DNA from: CALGFH01 sp036003705
GTDB lineage: Bacteria; Actinomycetota; CALGFH01
Direction of reading: 5' to 3'
Length of the DNA stretch: 46,708 nt
NCBI GenBank assembly: GCA_036003705.1
Contig: DASYSE010000052.1
Location: forward strand, 1 to 46,708
The notes beneath the pieces were generated by a model. The model made no database searches and was not told the origin of the DNA. It saw only the letters and a list, made by a program, of their open reading frames with translations. This document shows positions 32,014 to 40,628 of this stretch, piece by piece (positions within the stretch are counted from its first letter, which is position 1; each line of letters opens with the position of its first letter). The position numbers were made by a program, and so were the translations under genes.

Positions 32014-33644
32014 CCGGCGCCATCAACGACAGCGGCGGGACCGGGACGGGCGCCACCGGCAACGGCGGCGGCATCGGCCGTGCGGCCTTCGAGGCGGTGC
32101 CGTGGGCGGCTGGTGGGCGTGAGGGGCAACCGGAGCGGCTGGTGTTCGAGCGGTCGTCGCCGGGACGGCGGGCGTCGAGCTTTCCCGATGCCGGAGCGCT
32201 GCCGCCGGTCGACCTGGACCGGGTGCTGCCGGCGGGGTTCCGGCGGACCGAGCCGGTGCGGCTGCCGGAGGTGTCCGAGCGCGACCTGGTCCGGCACTAC
32301 ACCCGGCTGGCCCACCGCAACTACGCGGTCGACCTCGGCTTCTATCCGCTCGGGTCCTGCACCATGAAGTACAACCCGAAGGTCGCCGAGGCGGCGGCGG
32401 CCCTCCCCGGCTTCGCCCGCCTCCACCCGGCCCAGCCGGCCGAGCAGGTGCAGGGCGCGCTGGAGCTGCTGGCCCGCCTCGAGCACGCCCTGTGCGAGCT
32501 GACCGGCCTGGCCGCGGCCACCTTCCAGCCGGCCGCCGGCGCCCACGGCGAGCTGACCGGCCTGCTGATCATCCGGGCCCACCACGAGGCCCGCAACGAC
32601 CCGCGCCGCCGGGTGGTCATCCCCGACGCCGCCCACGGCACCAACCCGGCATCGGTCCGGCTGGCCGGGTTCGAGGTCACCACCGTGGCCAGCAGCCCCG
32701 AGGGCCTTATCGACCTCGACGCGCTCGAGCAGGCCCTCGACACCGACGTCGCCGCCTTCATGATCACCAACCCCAACACCCTCGGCCTGTTCGAGCGCAA
32801 CATCGCCCAGGTGGCCAAGCTGGTCCACCGGGTCGGCGGCCAGCTCTACTACGACGGGGCCAACTTCAACGCCATCCTCGGCAAGGCCCGCCCTGGCGAC
32901 ATGGGCTTCGACGTCGTCCACCTCAACCTCCACAAGACCTTCGCCACCCCGCACGGCGGCGGTGGCCCGGGCGCCGGCCCCCTGGTGGTCGCCGAGCACC
33001 TGGTCGACTTCCTGCCCGCCCCGGTGGTGGTGCGCGACGGTGACGGCTACCGCTGGGACACCGACCGGCCCAGGTCGATCGGGCGGGTGCACGGCTGGAA
33101 CGGCAACTTCGGCATCCTGGTCCGCGCCTTCGCCTACCTGCTGGCCAACGGCGGCGACGGCCTGCGCGGGGTGGCCGAGCGAGCGGTGCTGAACGCCAAC
33201 TATCTGCTGGAACGGCTGTCGTCGGCCTACCAGCTCGGCTACCCGTCGCGGCCGGTGATGCACGAGTTCGTGCTCTCCGCCCGCAAGCAGAAGGGCCAGG
33301 GGGCGCGCGCCCTCGACGTCGCCAAGGGGCTGATCGACCGTGGCTTCCACCCGCCGACGGTCTACTTCCCGCTGATCGTCGAGGAGGCGCTGATGGTCGA
33401 GCCGACCGAGACCGAGAGCGTCGAGACGCTGGACAGCTTCGCCGAGGCCATGCTGGAGATCGCCGCCCAGGCCCAGGCCGACGCCGGGCCGCTGCGCCAG
33501 GCGCCGGTGACCGCCCCGGTGGGCCGGCTCGACGAGGCCCGCGCCGCCCGCACCCTTGTCGCCCGCTGGCATCCGCCGTCCGAGCCCGACCGGGCCGGCT
33601 CCGACCCGGCCGACGAGGGCCCACCCGACAAGCCGACCTCGTAG
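32010..33644 (+). CDS. gcvPB: Glycine dehydrogenase (decarboxylating) subunit 2
   Basis: C-terminal, PLP-binding half of the P protein. 544 residues. The PLP Lys309 lies in NLHKTFATPHGGGGPGAG; other signatures are GFYPLGSCTMKYNPK, FQPAAGAHGELTGLL, PDAAHGTNPASV and ITNPNTLGLFE. About 50 N-terminal Gly-rich residues precede the domain. GTG 32010 overlaps gcvPA. Mycobacteria have a single fused GcvP at this map position; the split form resembles that of Bacillus and Thermotoga. gcvT is not in the window. Confidence 0.95.
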   Translation: MTGAINDSGGTGTGATGNGGGIGRAAFEAVPWAAGGREGQPERLVFERSSPGRRASSFPDAGALPPVDLDRVLPAGFRRTEPVRLPEVSERDLVRHYTRLAHRNYAVDLGFYPLGSCTMKYNPKVAEAAAALPGFARLHPAQPAEQVQGALELLARLEHALCELTGLAAATFQPAAGAHGELTGLLIIRAHHEARNDPRRRVVIPDAAHGTNPASVRLAGFEVTTVASSPEGLIDLDALEQALDTDVAAFMITNPNTLGLFERNIAQVAKLVHRVGGQLYYDGANFNAILGKARPGDMGFDVVHLNLHKTFATPHGGGGPGAGPLVVAEHLVDFLPAPVVVRDGDGYRWDTDRPRSIGRVHGWNGNFGILVRAFAYLLANGGDGLRGVAERAVLNANYLLERLSSAYQLGYPSRPVMHEFVLSARKQKGQGARALDVAKGLIDRGFHPPTVYFPLIVEEALMVEPTETESVETLDSFAEAMLEIAAQAQADAGPLRQAPVTAPVGRLDEARAARTLVARWHPPSEPDRAGSDPADEGPPDKPTS

Positions 33645-33783
33645 CCGGGCCGGGCGTTCCCGGCGGCGTGCGGGTCGAGGACCTGGTCCCCGATCCAGGT
33701 GGGGGAAGGCTGCGGCTCCCTCCGACCCGGCCGGCTCGGCGAGCAGGGCCTGGAGGGGCGGAGGCGGCCTCCTCGAGGGTGGG

Positions 33784-35520
33784 CTACAGCAGCGGCGGCC
33801 GGACCCAGTCCTTGCCGAGCACATGCTGGTCGAGGAAGGCCAGCACCGTCTCGTACCAGACGCGGACGTGGGGCGGGGTGAGGATCCAGTGGTTCTCGTC
33901 GGGGAAGTACAGGAACTTGGCCTCGACCCCTGTGCGGGTCAGGTCGGTCCACAGCCGCAGCGCCTCGCTGATCGGCACCCGGTGGTCGCGCTCGCCGTGG
34001 ATCACCAGCATGGGCGTGCGGATGGCGCCGAGGTTGCGGTCGGGGGAGTGGTCCCGGTAGCGCTCCGGCATCGCCTCCGGCGAGCCGAACTCCCGCTCCC
34101 ACCACGCGGCGTGGTCGGTGGTGCCGTGGAACTGCTCCAGCGACCAGATGCTGGCGTGGGTGACGATGCAGCGGAAGCGGTCGGTCCGCCCGGCCATCCA
34201 GTTCGCCATGTAGCCGCCGAAGGAGCCGCCCATGGCCGCGGTCCGCTGCCCGTCGACGTCCGGCCGGGCGACGGCGGCGTCGACCAGGGCCATCAGGTCG
34301 GTGAAGGGCTCGGCGCCCCAGCGACCCCGCCCGCGCTCGACGAGCGACTGCCCGTAGCCGGTGGACAGGGCCGGGTCGAGCAGCAGCACGGCGTAGCCGC
34401 GGGCGGCCAGCAGCCACGGGTTCCAGCGCCAACTCCAGGCCGACCAGGACGACAGCGGCCCGCCGTGGATGAACGCCACCAGCGGCGCCGGCCGGTCACC
34501 CGACGCCCCCGTCGGCAGCACCAGCCACCCCCGCAGCCGGGTGCCGTCGCCGGCCGCGGCCTGGACCTCGGTCAGCGAGCCGGGCACCCGCAGGGGCAGC
34601 CCCGGGGTCGGCAGCGGCGCCGGCTGCTGGTCGGCGCCGTTCGCATCCAGGGCCACGGCCTGCGACGGCGCCGCCATGGTGGCCCGCAGCCCGTACAGCC
34701 GTCGCCCGTCGGGGGACGGGCACAGGTCGGAGAAGGCGCCGTCGGCGCTGAGCCTGGTCACCTGCCCGTCGGCGGCGCCGCCGACCTCGACCCGGAACAC
34801 CGGGGCGCGGCCGGCCTGGTCGGCGACGAAGAACACCGCCCGCCCGTCGGGCGCCCAGACCGGCTCCAGCGGCCACAGGTCGAAGCCCTCCAGCAGGTCC
34901 CGGCCCTGGCCGCTCTCCAGGTCGACCAGCCACAGGCTGACGTCGAGGGCCTTGCCGGGGTCGCCGTGCCAGATCCACTCGCACACCGCCAGCCGCCCGT
35001 CGGGGGAGCAGGCGATCCGGCCCACCGTCGCCGCCGGGTCGTCCAGCAGCACCCGCCGTTCGCCGCCGGCCACGTCGATGGCGACCAGTCGCGTCCGCGG
35101 GTTGCCGACCTCGCCGGTGTTCCAGCCGGCGAGCACGGTCCCGCCGTCGGGGGTGACCGCCAGGTCGACCTCGTCCAGGGCCCGGCCGGGCTCCGGGGTG
35201 AGCGGCCGGCCCGGCGCCATCCGCCCGTCGCCGGCCGGCGGCGGGGGAGCGGCGAACAGCCGCGGCTCCCGCGGGCCCAGGTAGTGGTCCCAGTAGCGGA
35301 TCGGGTAGCGGTCGAACAGCTGGGCGCTGACCCCGGCGTCCTCCCGTTGCTTGTGGCGCAGCTCGTCGGCCTCCAGGTCGTCGGCGCCAGGGTGGACGCC
35401 GGTGCGGTACACCACCGTGCCGGCGTCGCGGGCGACCCGCAGCAGGTCGATCCCGGCCGGCGTGGCGGCGACCGGGCGGGCTTCCCCGCCGCCCGCCGGC
35501 AGCAGCCACAACCGGGCCAC
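33784..35520 (-). CDS. S9-family prolyl oligopeptidase-type peptidase, main part (frameshifted gene)
   Basis: Serine peptidase with a beta-propeller and a C-terminal alpha/beta hydrolase domain, like acylaminoacyl peptidases. Propeller blades show as SPDGR and TPDGG motifs. The catalytic Ser is in GGSFGGY, the Asp in HGERDHRVP and the His in FPDENHWIL. Open from a GTG at 35520, but the first 100 residues of the propeller are encoded by the adjoining -1 frame up to 35831, where a good promoter and ATG lie. Restoring one base between about 35530 and 35551 would give a protein near 680 residues. Convergent with gcvPB; the 139 nt between hold no gene. Confidence 0.88.
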   Translation of the reverse strand: MARLWLLPAGGGEARPVAATPAGIDLLRVARDAGTVVYRTGVHPGADDLEADELRHKQREDAGVSAQLFDRYPIRYWDHYLGPREPRLFAAPPPPAGDGRMAPGRPLTPEPGRALDEVDLAVTPDGGTVLAGWNTGEVGNPRTRLVAIDVAGGERRVLLDDPAATVGRIACSPDGRLAVCEWIWHGDPGKALDVSLWLVDLESGQGRDLLEGFDLWPLEPVWAPDGRAVFFVADQAGRAPVFRVEVGGAADGQVTRLSADGAFSDLCPSPDGRRLYGLRATMAAPSQAVALDANGADQQPAPLPTPGLPLRVPGSLTEVQAAAGDGTRLRGWLVLPTGASGDRPAPLVAFIHGGPLSSWSAWSWRWNPWLLAARGYAVLLLDPALSTGYGQSLVERGRGRWGAEPFTDLMALVDAAVARPDVDGQRTAAMGGSFGGYMANWMAGRTDRFRCIVTHASIWSLEQFHGTTDHAAWWEREFGSPEAMPERYRDHSPDRNLGAIRTPMLVIHGERDHRVPISEALRLWTDLTRTGVEAKFLYFPDENHWILTPPHVRVWYETVLAFLDQHVLGKDWVRPPLL

Positions 35521-35831
35521 CTCGTCGTCCGGTGCGTCGCCTTCGGCGCCTCAGGGTCGTCACGGGTGGAGGTGAACAGCAACGACCCGTCGGGCAGGAA
35601 GGCCGCGTTGGCCTCGCCGGGGGCCGAGCGGGTGAGCCGCCGCGGGGCCGCCTCGCCGCCCGGGTCCAGCTCCCACAGGGCGCTGGTGAACTTCTTGCCG
35701 TCGGGCCCTGGCGTGGCCACCGAGGTGACCAGTCGGCGGCCGTCGGGGGCGATGGTCAGGCCGGCCACCCGGGGAAGGCTCAGGTAGAGGTCCAGGTCGA
35801 AGGTGGGCTCGGGGGCTGGATCGGCGGTCAT
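35521..35831 (-). pseudogene. N-terminal fragment of the S9 peptidase, out of frame
   Basis: From ATG 35831 the frame encodes FDLDLYLSLPRVAGLTIAPDGR, LVTSVATPGPDGKKF and FLPDGSLLFTSTRDDPEAP, the usual beginning of this peptidase family. It then slides out of frame: the sense of the next codons continues in another frame as APDDEVARLWLLPA. A TGA in the downstream frame at 35551-35553 (minus strand) limits the shift to about 35530-35551. Either a real mutation, a sequencing error or (less likely) programmed frameshifting. Confidence 0.82.
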
Positions 35832-35837
35832 AGGCAG

Positions 35838-35866
35838 AATCTAGGGTCCCGTCGACGGCCGCGCAA
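35838..35866 (-). promoter_or_regulatory. Leaderless promoter of the S9 peptidase
   Basis: On the minus strand TTGCGC (35861-35866), 17-bp spacer, TAGATT (35838-35843), then 6 nt and the ATG at 35831. The predicted transcript starts at or next to the A of ATG. Confidence 0.6.
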
Positions 35867-35953
35867 CGGTCCTGGGCGGTCCCAGGGTGCTGGACATTGC
35901 CGGCCGGTTCGGGTACGAGTGCCGGGTCCGGCCGGCTGGAGCAAGGAGACCAG

Positions 35954-36655
35954 GTGCGAAGCGAGCTGTTCGGCAAGAACCTCGAGGCCGGCTCCGCCGA
36001 CGCCTTCGCCCTGCAGAACCCGCGCATGCTGCGGGTCGCGCTGGACGGCGAGGTGATGGCCCGGCAGGGATCGATGGTCGCCTTCCAGGGCCAGGTCGAC
36101 TTCGAGTACCAGGGCGCAGGCGGCATCAGCCGGATGCTCAAGAAGGCGCTGACCGGCGAGGGCGTGCCGTTGATGCGCTGCCACGGCAAGGGCGACGTCT
36201 TCTTCGCCAACTACGCCGCCGAGATCCACCTGGTCCGGCTGGAAGGGGACGCGCTCAGCGTCAACGGCCAGAGCATCCTGGCCTTCGAACCGACCCTGTC
36301 GTGGGACATCCGCCGGATCGAGGGCGCGTCGATGTTCGCCGGCGGGCTGTTCAACACCATCCTGCACGGCACCGGCTGGGCGGCGATCACCGCCCACGGC
36401 AGCCCGGTGGTGCTCCAGACCGACACCCCCACCTACGTCGACGCCCAGGCCGCCATCGCCTGGAGCGCCGACCTCCAGACCAGCATCCACCGGACGATGA
36501 AGCTCGGCGCCGTCGTCGGTCGGGGCAGCGGCGAGGCCGTCCAGCTCGGCTTCGCCGGCTCCGGGTTCGTCATCGTCCAGGCCAGCGAGGGCCAGGGCGT
36601 CGCCCCGCACAGCCACGGCGGCGGCGGTGGCGGCGGGTTCGACTTCGGCGGCTGA
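35954..36655 (+). CDS. AIM24-family protein
   Basis: 233 residues of the AIM24/TIGR00266 family, a beta-sandwich of repeated beta-hairpins. Motifs: MLRVALDGEVMARQGSMVAFQG, GVPLMRCHGKGDVFFANYAAEIHLV, LAFEPTLSWDIRRI, and VVLQTDTPTYVDAQAAIAW. The C-terminus is a His/Gly-rich tail. GTG 35954 has AAGGAG about 7 nt upstream. A weak promoter, TGGACA-17-TACGAG (35893-35921), lies upstream, divergent from the S9 peptidase. The bacterial function is not known. Confidence 0.9.
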   Translation: MRSELFGKNLEAGSADAFALQNPRMLRVALDGEVMARQGSMVAFQGQVDFEYQGAGGISRMLKKALTGEGVPLMRCHGKGDVFFANYAAEIHLVRLEGDALSVNGQSILAFEPTLSWDIRRIEGASMFAGGLFNTILHGTGWAAITAHGSPVVLQTDTPTYVDAQAAIAWSADLQTSIHRTMKLGAVVGRGSGEAVQLGFAGSGFVIVQASEGQGVAPHSHGGGGGGGFDFGG

Positions 36656-36695
36656 CGCCGTGGGTGCTGTGGGGTAGACTCGAACATCAGTTCGA
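36652..36695 (+). promoter_or_regulatory. SOS promoter: LexA box on a strong promoter
   Basis: CTGACG (36652-36657), 17-bp spacer, TAGACT (36675-36680), immediately followed by TCGAAC-ATCA-GTTCGA (36680-36695). The last matches the actinobacterial LexA operator consensus TCGAAC-N4-GTTCGA without a mismatch and would cover the transcription start. The ribosome site AAGGAGG (36706-36712) and GTG 36719 follow. Confidence 0.8.
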
Positions 36696-36718
36696 TGACC
36701 GCCGCGAAGGAGGCTGGC

Positions 36719-36946
36719 GTGGAGGTGCCGATCCCTGGCATGCAGGACATCCAGAAGGGGAGCGAGGTCAAGGTCCGCAAGGCGGGCCAGGGGGAGCGGG
36801 GCACCTGGCGGGTGCTCGGCGAGGTCGCCAACTCCGGCCCGGACGACCCGGCCTACGACCTGACCAACCTGACCAGCGGCCGGCGCCGCATCTTCCGGGC
36901 CTCGCGGCTCACCGTGGTCCGGGCCGCGGTGCCTGGTCGCCGCTGA
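36719..36946 (+). CDS. Small SOS-regulated protein of unknown function
   Basis: 75 residues from GTG 36719, which has a perfect AAGGAGG 6 nt upstream. An in-frame ATG at 36695 overlaps the last base of the LexA box and has no ribosome site, so I reject it. The sequence (IPGMQDIQKGSEVKVRK, GTWRVLGEVANSGPDDPAYDLTNLTSGRRRIFRASRLTVV) looks like a small all-beta, SH3- or KOW-like barrel with many basic residues; I do not recognise the family. The LexA box implies induction by DNA damage. Its 3' end overlaps the convergent EI24 gene by 38 bp. A nucleic-acid-binding role would fit but is inference. Confidence 0.75.
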   Translation: MEVPIPGMQDIQKGSEVKVRKAGQGERGTWRVLGEVANSGPDDPAYDLTNLTSGRRRIFRASRLTVVRAAVPGRR

Positions 36947-37796
36947 GCCGGCGCACCAGCAGCGTCGCCCCGACCACCGCGCCGGGCATGGCCAGCACGT
37001 TCATCAGCGGGACCAGGAACAGCAGGAACGCGGTGAGCCCGAAGCCGAGCGTCTGGGCGCGGTGCCGCCACACGAACCGCAGCCGGCCGGCCAGGTGCAG
37101 GCCGCGCCGCTCCAGCGGGATGGCCAGCAGCTCCACCGCCAGGAAGAACCCGGCCACCAGGGCCTGCAGGACCGGGACGACGGTCTGGCCGATCAGCGGC
37201 AGCAGCCCGAGCACGAACAGCGGCGCCGTGCAGGCCAGCGTCATGGCCAGCAGCAGGGCCGACTCCAGGGAGGCCCGCGGGAACGTCCGCCACCAGGGGG
37301 CGTCGGCGCCGGCCGGCGGGTCGCCGAGCTGGTGCTCGATCCGGTCGGAGATCCGCTCGTAGAAGGGCTGGCCGATGATCTGGGCGATGACCGTGAACGA
37401 GACGACCAGCATGGCCAGCGACGCGAGCAGCAGGGCCAGCCCGGTCCCGACCCGGATCAGGGTCCGGCTGCTCTCGTCCCAGCGGTCGGCGAACGGCGTC
37501 AGGGCGCCGGCCAGCTCGTCGACGTAGACGACCAGCAGGACGAGCAGCAGCAGCACCACCAGGCCGGCCAGCAGCACCGGCAGCACCCCCAGCAGCCGGA
37601 CCCCCGGCGTCCCCAGGAACAGGCCGATCCCTCTGAGCACGTCCCCGCCTCCGGCCAACGGCCCCCCTGTCTGGCGTGGTGGAGCGGAGGGCGGGGGAGC
37701 GCCCTGCCATCGTGGCCGCACCGCTGGGGGTGGGTCGCCGGATCCGGGACTGGCCGGCCATCCGGGTCGGTCGGGCGGCCCAGGCGGGGTGGTCAT
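36909..37796 (-). CDS. EI24/CysZ-family membrane protein
   Basis: 295 residues. About 50 Pro-rich N-terminal residues, then several hydrophobic helices (about 58-92, 118-140, 180-208, 212-235, 255-285) with the family pattern IIGQPFYERISDRIEHQL after the second helix group. CysZ members are sulfate permeases; most actinobacterial EI24-domain proteins are uncharacterised and there is no sulfate gene here. The 3' end overlaps the convergent SOS gene. Confidence 0.82.
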   Translation of the reverse strand: MTTPPGPPDRPGWPASPGSGDPPPAVRPRWQGAPPPSAPPRQTGGPLAGGGDVLRGIGLFLGTPGVRLLGVLPVLLAGLVVLLLLVLLVVYVDELAGALTPFADRWDESSRTLIRVGTGLALLLASLAMLVVSFTVIAQIIGQPFYERISDRIEHQLGDPPAGADAPWWRTFPRASLESALLLAMTLACTAPLFVLGLLPLIGQTVVPVLQALVAGFFLAVELLAIPLERRGLHLAGRLRFVWRHRAQTLGFGLTAFLLFLVPLMNVLAMPGAVVGATLLVRRLSGDQAPRPGPR

Positions 37797-37820
37797 CGGA
37801 GGGCGGAGCCCCCGCAGGCG

Positions 37821-37934
37821 TCAGGACCGCTTCTTGCGCCTGCGGCGCGTGCGCCTGGGTCCGAACACCGCGTCCAGGACCAGCGCGGTCCCGATGGCCA
37901 CCCGCAGGGGAACATGCCAGAGCTTGGTCGCCAT
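37821..37934 (-). CDS. Small single-pass membrane protein with polybasic tail
   Basis: 37 residues from an ATG at 37934 with GAGGAG 7 nt upstream. A hydrophobic segment (about 7-25, VPLRVAIGTALVLDAVFG) is followed by GPRRTRRRRKKRS. The start resembles that of small DoxX-like proteins, but the remaining DoxX domain is absent. No family assigned. A -10-like TACGTT lies on the minus strand at 37978-37983. Might be a truncated remnant. Confidence 0.45.
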   Translation of the reverse strand: MATKLWHVPLRVAIGTALVLDAVFGPRRTRRRRKKRS

Positions 37935-38031
37935 CCTGCTCCTCCTCAGACGGCCGGCGGCAGAGGTTGCGCAAGCAAACGTACTCCCTCGCCGGTGCCT
38001 CGGCATGACCGCCAGCCCTGTGGGTGATGCC

Positions 38032-38078
38032 TTGCCCAGGTCAGATCGGGCTGTTACGGTTCGCCGAACGAGCGTTCT
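38032..38078 (+). promoter_or_regulatory. Promoter and operator candidates for the sugar ABC operon
   Basis: TTGCCC (38032-38037), 17-bp spacer, TACGGT (38055-38060). Just downstream, GAACG-AG-CGTTC (38067-38078) is an inverted repeat at a typical repressor position, and GGAAC-G-GTTCC (38102-38112) is a second one. A LacI-type sugar repressor encoded elsewhere would fit. Confidence 0.5.
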
Positions 38079-38137
38079 GCCCGGCTTGTGCTCCGGTTGG
38101 TGGAACGGTTCCGGGTGGGAAGCTGGGAGGAGCGCAA

Positions 38138-39529
38138 ATGAAGCCCCGACGCCTCGTGGCCATGTTGGTCCTCTGTGTCCTGCTCGCCGCGGCGGGCTGC
38201 GGCGGGGGCGATGACGAAGGGGCCAGCGGCAGCGACAAGTCGATCACCTTCTGGACCGCCGAGGACACCGCCGACCGGGTCGCCGCCACCCAGAAGATCG
38301 CCGCCACCTTCCAGCAGAAGACCGGGATCCAGGTGAAGGTCGTCGCCATCGCCGAGGACCAGCTCCCCTCCCAGATCCAGTCGGCCAGCGCCGGCGGCAC
38401 CCTGCCGGACGTGATGGGCGCCCTGTCGCTCGGCCTCGTCCACAGCCTGGCCGCCGACGACCTGGCCGACCAGGACGCCGCCAACGAGGTGATCGACAGC
38501 CTCGGCCGCGACACCTTCTCGCAGCGGGCGCTGGCCCTGGTCGACGCCGACGGCAAGCCGGTCGCGGTCCCCAGCGACACCTGGACCCAGCTCCTGGTCT
38601 ACCGCAAGGACCTGTTCGAGAAGGCCGGTCTGGACACCCCCGACACCTTCGACAAGATCCTGGCCGCGGCGACCAAGCTCAAGCAGCCGGGCCGGAACGG
38701 GATCGTCGTCGCCACCAAGGCCGGCGACGGGTTCACCCAGCAGACCTTCGAGTACTTCGCGCTGGCCAACGGCTGCCAGCTCACCGACGACCAGGGCAAC
38801 ATCCAGCTCACCAGGCCCCCGTGCGTGGCCACCTTCAAGTTCTACGGCGACCTGATCTCCGGCGGCTCCAGCAAGGGCGGCCAGGACGTCGACACCACCC
38901 GCGCCTCCTACTTCGCCGGCAAGTCGGCCATGATCGTGTGGTCGTCGTTCCTGCTCGACGAGCTGGCCGGGCTGCGCAAGGACGCCCTCCCGACCTGCCC
39001 TGAGTGCCGCGCCGACAAGCGGTTCCTGGCCAAGAACAGCGGTATCGTCACCGCCATCAGCGGCCCCAACGGCAGCGAGCCGACCCAGTTCGGCGAGCTC
39101 ACCAACTTCGCCATCATCAAGGACGGCAACACCGACCCGGCCAAGCAGTTCGTCGAGTTCATGATGAGCGACGGCTACGCCGACTGGCTCGCCCTCGCCC
39201 CGGAGGGCAAGATCCCCACCCGCACGGGCACCAAGGGCAACCCCAAGGAGTACAGCGAGGCCTGGGGCAAGCTCCGGGCCGGGGTCGACGAGAAGGCCCC
39301 CCTGGCCGACCTCTACCCGCCCGAGGTCCTGGAGGCCCTCACCAAGAGCACCGACACCATGAGCCGATGGGGCTTCCAGCAGGGCCAGGGCAGGGTGGTC
39401 GGGGCCCTGGCGGCTGAGCAGCCGATCCCCAAGGCGCTGGCCGCCGAGCTCGACGGGCAGCTGACCCCGGACGCGGCCGCCAAGCAGGCCCAGGCCGACG
39501 TGGAGGAGATCGCGCAGTCGGTGAAGTAG
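38138..39529 (+). CDS. Extracellular sugar-binding lipoprotein of an ABC importer
   Basis: 463 residues, family 1 solute-binding protein. The signal peptide ends in the lipobox LAAAGC, so the mature protein is anchored by a diacylglyceryl-Cys outside the membrane. Then SITFWTAEDTADRVAATQKIAATFQQKTGIQVKVV, typical of MalE/UgpB-like proteins, and PVAVPSDTWTQLLVYRKDLFEKAGLDTPDTFDK. A pair of cysteines (CPEC) may bind metal or form a disulfide. ATG 38138 has GGAGGAG upstream; earlier in-frame starts would spoil the signal peptide. Two permease genes follow. The sugar is unknown. Confidence 0.92.
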   Translation: MKPRRLVAMLVLCVLLAAAGCGGGDDEGASGSDKSITFWTAEDTADRVAATQKIAATFQQKTGIQVKVVAIAEDQLPSQIQSASAGGTLPDVMGALSLGLVHSLAADDLADQDAANEVIDSLGRDTFSQRALALVDADGKPVAVPSDTWTQLLVYRKDLFEKAGLDTPDTFDKILAAATKLKQPGRNGIVVATKAGDGFTQQTFEYFALANGCQLTDDQGNIQLTRPPCVATFKFYGDLISGGSSKGGQDVDTTRASYFAGKSAMIVWSSFLLDELAGLRKDALPTCPECRADKRFLAKNSGIVTAISGPNGSEPTQFGELTNFAIIKDGNTDPAKQFVEFMMSDGYADWLALAPEGKIPTRTGTKGNPKEYSEAWGKLRAGVDEKAPLADLYPPEVLEALTKSTDTMSRWGFQQGQGRVVGALAAEQPIPKALAAELDGQLTPDAAAKQAQADVEEIAQSVK

Positions 39530-39554
39530 CGACGGGTCGGGATGGGAGAGACCC

Positions 39555-40628
39555 ATGCGCGAGGGACCGGCCGTCGGCGCAGAGGAAGACCCGCAGGACC
39601 GCGCCAGGGGCGGCCTTGAGGTGGGCGCCGGGGGCGGGCCCAAGGACGGGCCCGGCGGTGGCAAGGGCGGTGCGCCGAGGCGCCGGGGACCGACCCTGGC
39701 CCAGCAGGAGGCGCGGGCCGGGCTGGCCCTGCTGTCGCCGACGCTGATCGTGGTGCTGACCATGGTCGTGCTGCCCATCCTGTGGACGATCGTGATCGCC
39801 TTCCAGGACCTGCGCCTGCGTAACCTCCGCACCCGGCTGTTCGACTTCGAGTTCACCCTGAAGAACTTCGACACGGTGCTGACCTCGCCTGGCTTCCTCG
39901 AAGGCCTCAAGGTGACGCTGATCTACAGCATCGTCGGCACGGCGCTGTCGATCGCCCTCGGGCTGGTCGCCGCCCTGGTCGTCCGCCGGCCGTTCAAGGG
40001 CCGGACCCTGGTGCGGGCGTCGATGCTGCTGCCGTACGTCGCCCCGGTGGTCGCGGTCACCTTCGTCTGGCAGATCATGCTCAACCCCGAGCTCGGCATC
40101 ATCAACGCCATCGGGACCGACCTGCTCGGCTGGCGGGAATCCATCCCGTTCCTGGAGCAGCGGTCGGGCACCCTGAGCATCTTCGGCTTCGACCTGGGGG
40201 TCCCGACCGCGCTGATCGTGGTCATCCTCTACCAGGCCTGGCGCTACTTCCCGTTCTCGTTCCTGTTCATCCTGGCCCGGCTGCAGGCGCTGCCCGGCGA
40301 GCTGGACGAGGCGGCGCGGGTCGACGGGGCCACCCCCCTGCAACGGTTCTGGCGCATCACCCTGCCACAGCTCCAGGGCGTCATCGCCCTGCTCACCGTG
40401 CTCCGGTTCATCTGGACGTTCAACGAGTTCGACGACATCTACCTGCTGACCCAGGGCGGCGCCGGCACCGAGGTCGTGTCGGTGCGGGTGTTCCGCTACC
40501 TCACCGGCCGCGGCGACATCGGCGCCGCCTCCGCCCTCTCGCTGGTGCTGGCCCTGGCCCTGGCCCTGTTCCTGTTCCTCTACTTCCGGTTCTTCGTCGG
40601 TCGGGTCAAGGAGGCGGACGCGATATGA
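39555..40628 (+). CDS. Sugar ABC transporter permease (MalF/UgpA-like)
   Basis: 357 residues. A Gly-rich N-terminus of about 50 is followed by six predicted membrane helices. The EAA loop contacting the ATPase reads DEAARVDGATPLQRFWRITLPQL. ATG 39555 follows GGGAGAG. Overlaps the next permease gene (ATGA). No ATPase gene is present, so the importer must use an ATPase encoded elsewhere, as the multi-use MsiK does in streptomycetes. Confidence 0.92.
   Translation: MREGPAVGAEEDPQDRARGGLEVGAGGGPKDGPGGGKGGAPRRRGPTLAQQEARAGLALLSPTLIVVLTMVVLPILWTIVIAFQDLRLRNLRTRLFDFEFTLKNFDTVLTSPGFLEGLKVTLIYSIVGTALSIALGLVAALVVRRPFKGRTLVRASMLLPYVAPVVAVTFVWQIMLNPELGIINAIGTDLLGWRESIPFLEQRSGTLSIFGFDLGVPTALIVVILYQAWRYFPFSFLFILARLQALPGELDEAARVDGATPLQRFWRITLPQLQGVIALLTVLRFIWTFNEFDDIYLLTQGGAGTEVVSVRVFRYLTGRGDIGAASALSLVLALALALFLFLYFRFFVGRVKEADAI

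Noticed and set aside
33645..33783. Long plus-strand frame across and antisense to the S9 peptidase (33556-35787)
   Set aside because: GC-driven shadow frame; the opposite strand carries clear peptidase motifs.
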